From Candidatus Methanomethylophilaceae archaeon (GTDB lineage: Archaea > Thermoplasmatota > Thermoplasmata > Methanomassiliicoccales > Methanomethylophilaceae): 7,184 nucleotides of DNA. The stretch lies in contig JAFPVN010000015.1 in assembly GCA_017395275.1 (NCBI GenBank), positions 1-7,184 of the forward strand. Direction: 5' to 3'. Position numbers and translations under genes: made by a program. Under the pieces are notes generated by a model. That model searched no databases and was not told the origin of the DNA. It worked only from the letters and a program-made list of their open reading frames with translations. This document shows, piece after piece, positions 1 to 6,200 of this stretch. The stretch's first letter is position 1, and each line of letters begins with the position of its first letter.

Positions 1-228
1 ACATACCATATCAACAACGGCGGGGACAACCTTGATTACAGTACCGTCCGCTGGTATGATGAATATGCCTATCTCGCCGGTTCGACCTTCACGGCCAACA
101 CCGGATACGAGTTCGTGTGCTGGAACACCCTGGCGAACGGACAGGGATACTCCCATGCAGCCGGCGAAGCATTCGAGTTCCCCGATGATGCGGAGTACGG
201 CGAAGTCATCACCCTCTACGCCCAGTGG
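1..228 (+). repeat. Repeat A1: divergent InlB-type unit, 5' edge cut by window
   Basis: Residues 1-76 open with TYHINNGG and close with ITLYAQW. The centre reads GYEFVCWNTLANGQGYSHAAGEAFEF. The GYxFxxWNT..GxGxxYxxGE pattern is closer to the classical bacterial Listeria-Bacteroides repeat than the A units that follow. It carries the isolated Cys at residue 40, where the other A units have Gly (GGW or RGW). The unit looks essentially complete, lacking at most a residue or two upstream. The linker RLID follows. Confidence 0.85.
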
Positions 229-3200
229 AGGCTCATCGACTACTCCATAACGTACGAGATGAACGGCGGCGGTACCAACGATAACAGGAACCCTGCGACG
301 TACACCTACGAGACTCCCGAATTCATCATCTATAACGCGGTCCGCAACGGATACGACTTCGGCGGATGGTTCGACAATGAGGAACTCGAAGGGGATGCGG
401 TCACCACGATCGCGCTGAACACCACGGGGAACGTCACACTGTATGCCAAATGGACCATCATAGAATACACCATCACGTACAACCTCAACGGCGGTACCAA
501 CGCGCAGTCCAATCCTGGTACATACACGATAGAATCGGAGAGGATTGTATTCACCAATCCCACCAAGGATTACTACGACTTCCGCGGATGGTACACCGAT
601 CCCGAGTTCAATCCCAACAGCGAGTTCAGTACCATCTATGAGAATTCCTTCGGAAACGTGACGGTGTACGCCAAATGGCAGCCGACCGCATACACCATAA
701 CGTACGAGCTCAACGGAGGTACCAACGACCTGAACAATCCCGTTGCGTACAATTACGAGTCCGGCGCCTTACAGCTCGCCGATGCCACCTGGAACCAGGG
801 CACGTTCGCCGGATGGTACGACAACGCACAGTTCCAGGGCGATGTGCTGGAGGCCATACCCGCCAATTCGCACGGTCCTCTGACCCTGTACGCCAAGTGG
901 AACATGACCCAGTACTCCATCACCTACGAGCTCAACGGAGGTACCAACTCCCCGAACAACCCGGCTACGTACACCTACACCACCGAAGACATCGTGTTCG
1001 CGGATCCCGTGAGGGCAGGGTACATCTTCGGCGGATGGTTCGGGGACCGTGATTTCCTGAACGGCGAGGTCGAGGGGATCCCGAACCATTCGGCAGGCAA
1101 CAAGCAGGTGTTCGCAAAATGGACGCTCGAGGTTTACACGATCGCCTACAACCTGGACGGCGGAGATAACCCGCAGTCCAACCCCGCCTCGTACACCGTC
1201 GAGACAGCTACCTTCGAGCTGGCCGATGCGACCAAGGATGGATACACGTTCGTAGGCTGGTACAGCAACCCGCAGCTGACCGTCGAAGCGGACACCGTCA
1301 TAGAGAAGGGATCCTCCGGCGCGATCGTGGTGTATGCCAAATGGGCCATCGTGAACTACGACATAACGTACGTGCTGAACGGCGGCACCAACAACCAGGA
1401 CAACCCGGACTCATACAACATCGAGACCGCGACCATAACCGTGAAATCCGCCAGCAGAACCGGATATACATTCCTCGGATGGTACGACAACGAGAATTTC
1501 TCTGGTATCGCCATCACCTCCATCCCGCAGGGCTCCACGGGAGACATTACCCTGTACGCCAAATTCAAGGCAAACACATATATGGTGTATCTGGACAAGA
1601 ACGGTGCCGAAGAGAACGGTACCGCTCTCGGAGTTTACGACGGCAAGAACCTGGCCACCATGCGCCCGCCAACGATGACTGGGTATCACGTGGTCGGATA
1701 CTACACCGACGCCGAAGGAGGCACCCTTGTCGCCGACGCCATCGGTCACCTCCAGAGCAACGTCGGCGGACTGACCAACGCAGAGGGCGCATGGATTTTG
1801 AACGATATCACAACACTCTATACCCATTGGGCACCTAACGAGTACGCCGTGACGCTGGACAAGAACGGCGGTACCGAGGAAGGTTCTGCCACAGTCACGT
1901 TCGACGCTAAGCCCCTGTCCATCGCTACCGCGGCGTCCAGGACCAACTACCACGTCACCGGATACTACACTGCGGAGACGCAGGGCATCAAGGTCGCAGA
2001 GGCCGACGGTACGCTGATCGCTTCAGTCGACGGATACACCGATGCATCTGGCAACTGGATCAAGGCGGAGGATACCACTCTGTACGCCTACTGGGCAGCG
2101 GACGTGTACACCATAACTTACGTCCTCAACGGAGGAACCAACTCACAGAGCAACCCTGCTACATACACAATCGAAAGCGACACCATAACCCTGGATGATG
2201 CAGACAAGTACGGGTACGGGTTCTACGGATGGTACACCAACGAGAACCTCACCGGCAACAGCATCACCAACATACTGAACGGCTCCACGGGAGACAAGAC
2301 GCTGTATGCGAAATTCCAGCCGTACGATTACATGGTGTATCTGGATAAGAACGGTGCCGAGGCGGACGGTTCCGCCGCCGGACAGTATGACGGCAAGGTC
2401 CTTATCAGGATGCTCCCGCCCACGAGGACAGGATACCACATCGTCGGTTACTACACCGAGGCCGGAGAGAGTACCCTCGTCGCCGACGTGGACGGAAACC
2501 TCCAGAGCAACATAGAGGGACTGACCAACGCCGAAGGCGCATGGATAATGGTCGGTGCCACAAGGCTCTACACGCACTGGGCACCTAACGAGTACACGGT
2601 GACCCTCGATTGCAACGGCGGCGATTCCGACGGAACCGCCACGGTGCTCTACGACGCATCGTCCATGGAGATCACCTTGCTTCCGGTTAAGACGGGATAC
2701 CGCATCGTCGGATTCTACCCGTCCGCACAGGATGAGACCTCGGTGGCCCTGGCCGACGGTTCGCTCAACCCCGGTGCGGGCAACCACACCAATGCCCAGG
2801 GAGCATGGATGCAGACATCCGATACCACGCTGTACGCGAGATGGGCGGCTATGGAGTACACCATTCCGCTCGACAAGGGCGACGGGGATTCCGACGGAAC
2901 CGCCACAGCCACGTACGACGGCAAGCCCCTGGTCATCAACACTGCGCCCGCCAGGGCAGGATACTCCGTCGAGGGCTACTACAACGGCGCCGGCGACAAG
3001 GTCGCCAACGCCGACGGTACGCTGATCGCGGATGTAGAGAACTACACCGACGGATCCGGCAATTGGGTCTATGCTGGCGCCCCGCATCTGACCGCCCATT
3101 GGACAGTCAATGATTACGCCGTCACTCTGGACAAGAACGGCGGTACTGCGGACGGATCGGCTTCCGTCACCTTTGACAGCAAGCCCCTGAAGCAGGTGTC

Positions 3201-6200
3201 GGCACCCGTCAGGGCAGGATACACCCTCAGCGGTTACTACACCGCAGCGACGCAGGGAACCAAAGTCGCCGAAGCGAACGGAACCCTCATCGCCGGCATC
3301 ACCGGATACACCGACGCGTCGGGCAACTGGATAAAGGCGGAGGACACCACGCTCTACGCTTACTGGACCGCCAACGAGTACACCGTCACCCTTGACAAGA
3401 ACGGAGGCGACTCCGCTGGTTCGGCCACGGTCACGTTCGACTCCAAACCCATGACGATCGGCACCGCGCCCGCCAGGACAGGCTACCACGTCGACGGATA
3501 CTACACCGCCGCGGCGCAGGGCACCAAGGTCGCCAACGCAGACGGTACACTCATCGCATCAGTCAGCGGATACACCGACGCCTCGGGCAACTGGATAAAG
3601 GCGGAGGACACCACGCTGTACGCCTACTGGGCCGGGAACACCTACAACCTCGTATTGGACAAGAACCGTGGCGAGACCGACGGTTCCGCCACGGTGGTAT
3701 ACGGCAGCAGGACCATCTCGATATCGGTCGTTCCCACCATGACGGGATGTCAGATCAGGGGTTACGATGCCCCCGGCAACCCGAGCTACAGGGTCGCGGA
3801 CACCGACGGCAACCTGATCGCAAACGTCGAAGGTTACACCGACGCCGACGGCAAGTGGATCAGAGCATCCGATACGAGGATCTACGCCGACTGGATGGCT
3901 GTGACCTACACGCTCACCATCGACAAGAGCGGCGGAGACACGGGCGGTACCGCCACCGTGACGTACGGAGGCCGCACCATCACCCCCGTCTCCGGTCCCA
4001 CGAAGACAGGATACGAGGTCAGCAGCTACTTCATCGATTCGGAGAACCTCCAAAGGGTCGGATACCTTAACGGCCAGCTCCTGCCCGATGTAGACGGATA
4101 CACCGACGGAGACGGAAAGTGGATCAGGACGGTCCCGACCACGCTGTACGTCAGCTGGGACGCCAAGAGCTACACCCTGACCATCGACAAGTCCGGCGGA
4201 GACGCCGACGGTTCGGTCACGGCGATCTTCGGTGACGGCTTCATCGTGGACCGCCACGACCCGACCCGTACCGGATACCAGGCAGCCGGCCCGCTATACC
4301 TCGACCAGGCATGCTCCGATGACCAGATGATCGTCGACGAGCGCGGATATCTCGTCATGTCCATGCAGGGATACACCAGCGGAAGCGGCGCGTGGATAAG
4401 GGACGGAGGATGCACCGTGTACACCGAATGGGCACCCAAGTCCTGCGACATCCTCATCAGTGCCAACGGAGGGGATGCAGACGTTCACTTCACCGTCTCG
4501 TACGGTTCCAACGTGCTGGACCATCCGAGCGTGCCTGTGTTCGCAGGTAACGATATCGCCGGATTCTTCACCGACGGTCAGAACCCGGTGATGGTGATTG
4601 ATGCCGACTGCAACTTAATAGCAGGCGTGACCGGATACACCGACGGATACGGCAACTGGATCTACGACGGCGGAACCACTCTTGTCACCCATTGGGAACA
4701 CCACACGTACACCGTGACGCTGGACAAGAACGGAGGCAGTGCCGACGGTTCTGCCAAAGCAACCTACGGCGAGAAGCCTCTGAAACAGATATCCGCACCC
4801 GCAAGGGAAGGATACACCCTCCTCGGGTACTATGCGGCCGTTGACGGCGACAACAAGGTCGCCGGAACGGACGGAGTGCTGATCGAAGCGATCGACGGAT
4901 ACACCGACGGGGACGGCAACTGGATAAGGACCGAGAACAACGTCCTGTACGCGCACTGGCAGGCCAACACCTACCACGTCACCCTCGACGCCGGTTCCGG
5001 AACCGTCACGCCGACATCCAAGGACATCGTCTTCGGAAGCGAGTACGAACTGCCCGTTCCGGAGTATGCGGCGCATTACTTCTCCAGCTGGATGAACGGA
5101 CAGACGCCCGTGGCCACCACCGGAGTCTGGAGCATCGCATCCGACGTGACCCTCACGGCGGATTGGTCCGACCAGCCCATCTGGCAGATCTCCTTCGTCG
5201 GAGGCGACGGTTCCGCGGGTTCCACCGCACCCGTAAGTGTGCTGGACGGCGAGACCCTGACCTTCCCGGCCAACGGATTCACCAAGGAGGGATACAGCTT
5301 CGCCGGATGGTCCGACGGACAGAACACCTACCAGCCCAATGCCACCAAGGCCAACATCACCGCAGCGGCGGAGTACACCGCTGTATGGAATGCCAACGTC
5401 CACAAGGTCACCTACAAGCTGGACGGCGCGGTGCTGGACGGCGACTACGCCCCGAAGGACACCGCATACGCAACGTCGGTGACCGTACTCGGTACCTACC
5501 AGAAGAAGGGTTACACCATCACCCCGTGGTCTACAGAGGATGTCATCGTCGCAGACGGCAGCTTCACCATGCCCGACAAGGATGTTGTGTTCAATGCCAC
5601 ATCCACGCCCATCAACTACGACGTGCCCCTCTACATGGGTGACATCGGATTCAACGATGGAGCGGCCAACGTGGACTACGGAGCGACGTCCCTGACGATC
5701 GTCACCGAACCCGCAAGGGCCGGATACCACCCCGCCGGTTACGCCACGTACTTCAGCAAGATCAAAGTGGCCGAGGCCGACGGTACTCTGCTGCCGTCTA
5801 TCGATGACAGCGGGGACTACACCGACTCCCAGGGAAGATGGATCAGGACGATGGAATTCGTCAACATGGCCCTGTACACCATATGGGAGCCTGATGTTTA
5901 TGACGTCGCACTGGACAAGAACGGAGGCAGCACGGACGGTGCGGCTACGGTGACTTACGATGCCAAGACGCTGAACATCACCACCGTCCCCGTCAGGGCC
6001 GGATACTCTGTCGAGGGATACTACGCTGACGAAGGTCTTACGGTGAAGGTCGCGAGAGCGGACGGACATCTCTGCGAGTCCATCGACGGATACACCAACA
6101 TGGAGGACCAGTGGCAAAGGACCAGGGGCGGTACGCTCTACGTCAAGTGGGAGCCAAACGTCTACACCGTCACGCTGGACAAGAACGGCGGAACCGCCGA

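Larger units (their letters stand above)
1357..1830 (+). repeat. A-B pair, copy 1 (A7-B1)
   Basis: This is the first copy of a two-unit segment repeated at 2107-2580, 750 nt (250 codons) downstream. Both copies share the YVLNGGTN opening, the GSTGD...LYAKF end of the A unit, the YMVYLDKNGAE opening, the LTNAEGAW loop and the YTHW-APNE end of the B unit. No other unit in the window has this set, so the pair was most likely copied as a block. Confidence 0.8.
2107..2580 (+). repeat. A-B pair, copy 2 (A8-B3)
   Basis: This is the second copy of the A7-B1 block, with the same length and the same subtype residues. It lies directly after B2, so the order is A7-B1-B2-A8-B3. The copied unit may have been A-B-B, but B4 is only weakly like B2, so the third element is not certain. 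Confidence 0.8.
4705..5465 (+). repeat. Super-repeat B-C-D-E, copy 1
   Basis: B12-C1-D1-E1 aligns without a gap to 6424-7184 (B16-C2-D2-E2) at an offset of 1,719 nt, or 573 codons. Anchors checked by position include the codons at 4705/6424, 4969/6688, 5041/6760, 5131/6850 and 5419/7138. The full period would be B-C-D-E-B-B-B. The alignable part of copy 1 shown here stops where copy 2 leaves the window. Confidence 0.88.

Noticed and set aside
271..276. Recurrent GGTACC palindromes as possible protein-binding or regulatory sites
   Set aside because: They arise from the GGT-ACC codon pair for Gly-Thr in the NGGT turn of the repeats, so the recurrence is explained by the protein repeat.
2143..3489. 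A 448-codon antisense ORF as a real gene
   Set aside because: This is the same codon-phased shadow. It stops at a sense TCA codon and shows no family motif.
1579..4959. A CRISPR-like array, because of the regular spacing
   Set aside because: The period is 264 nt, not about 60-70 nt. The repeats are imperfect, coding and in frame, with no short identical repeats separated by unique spacers.
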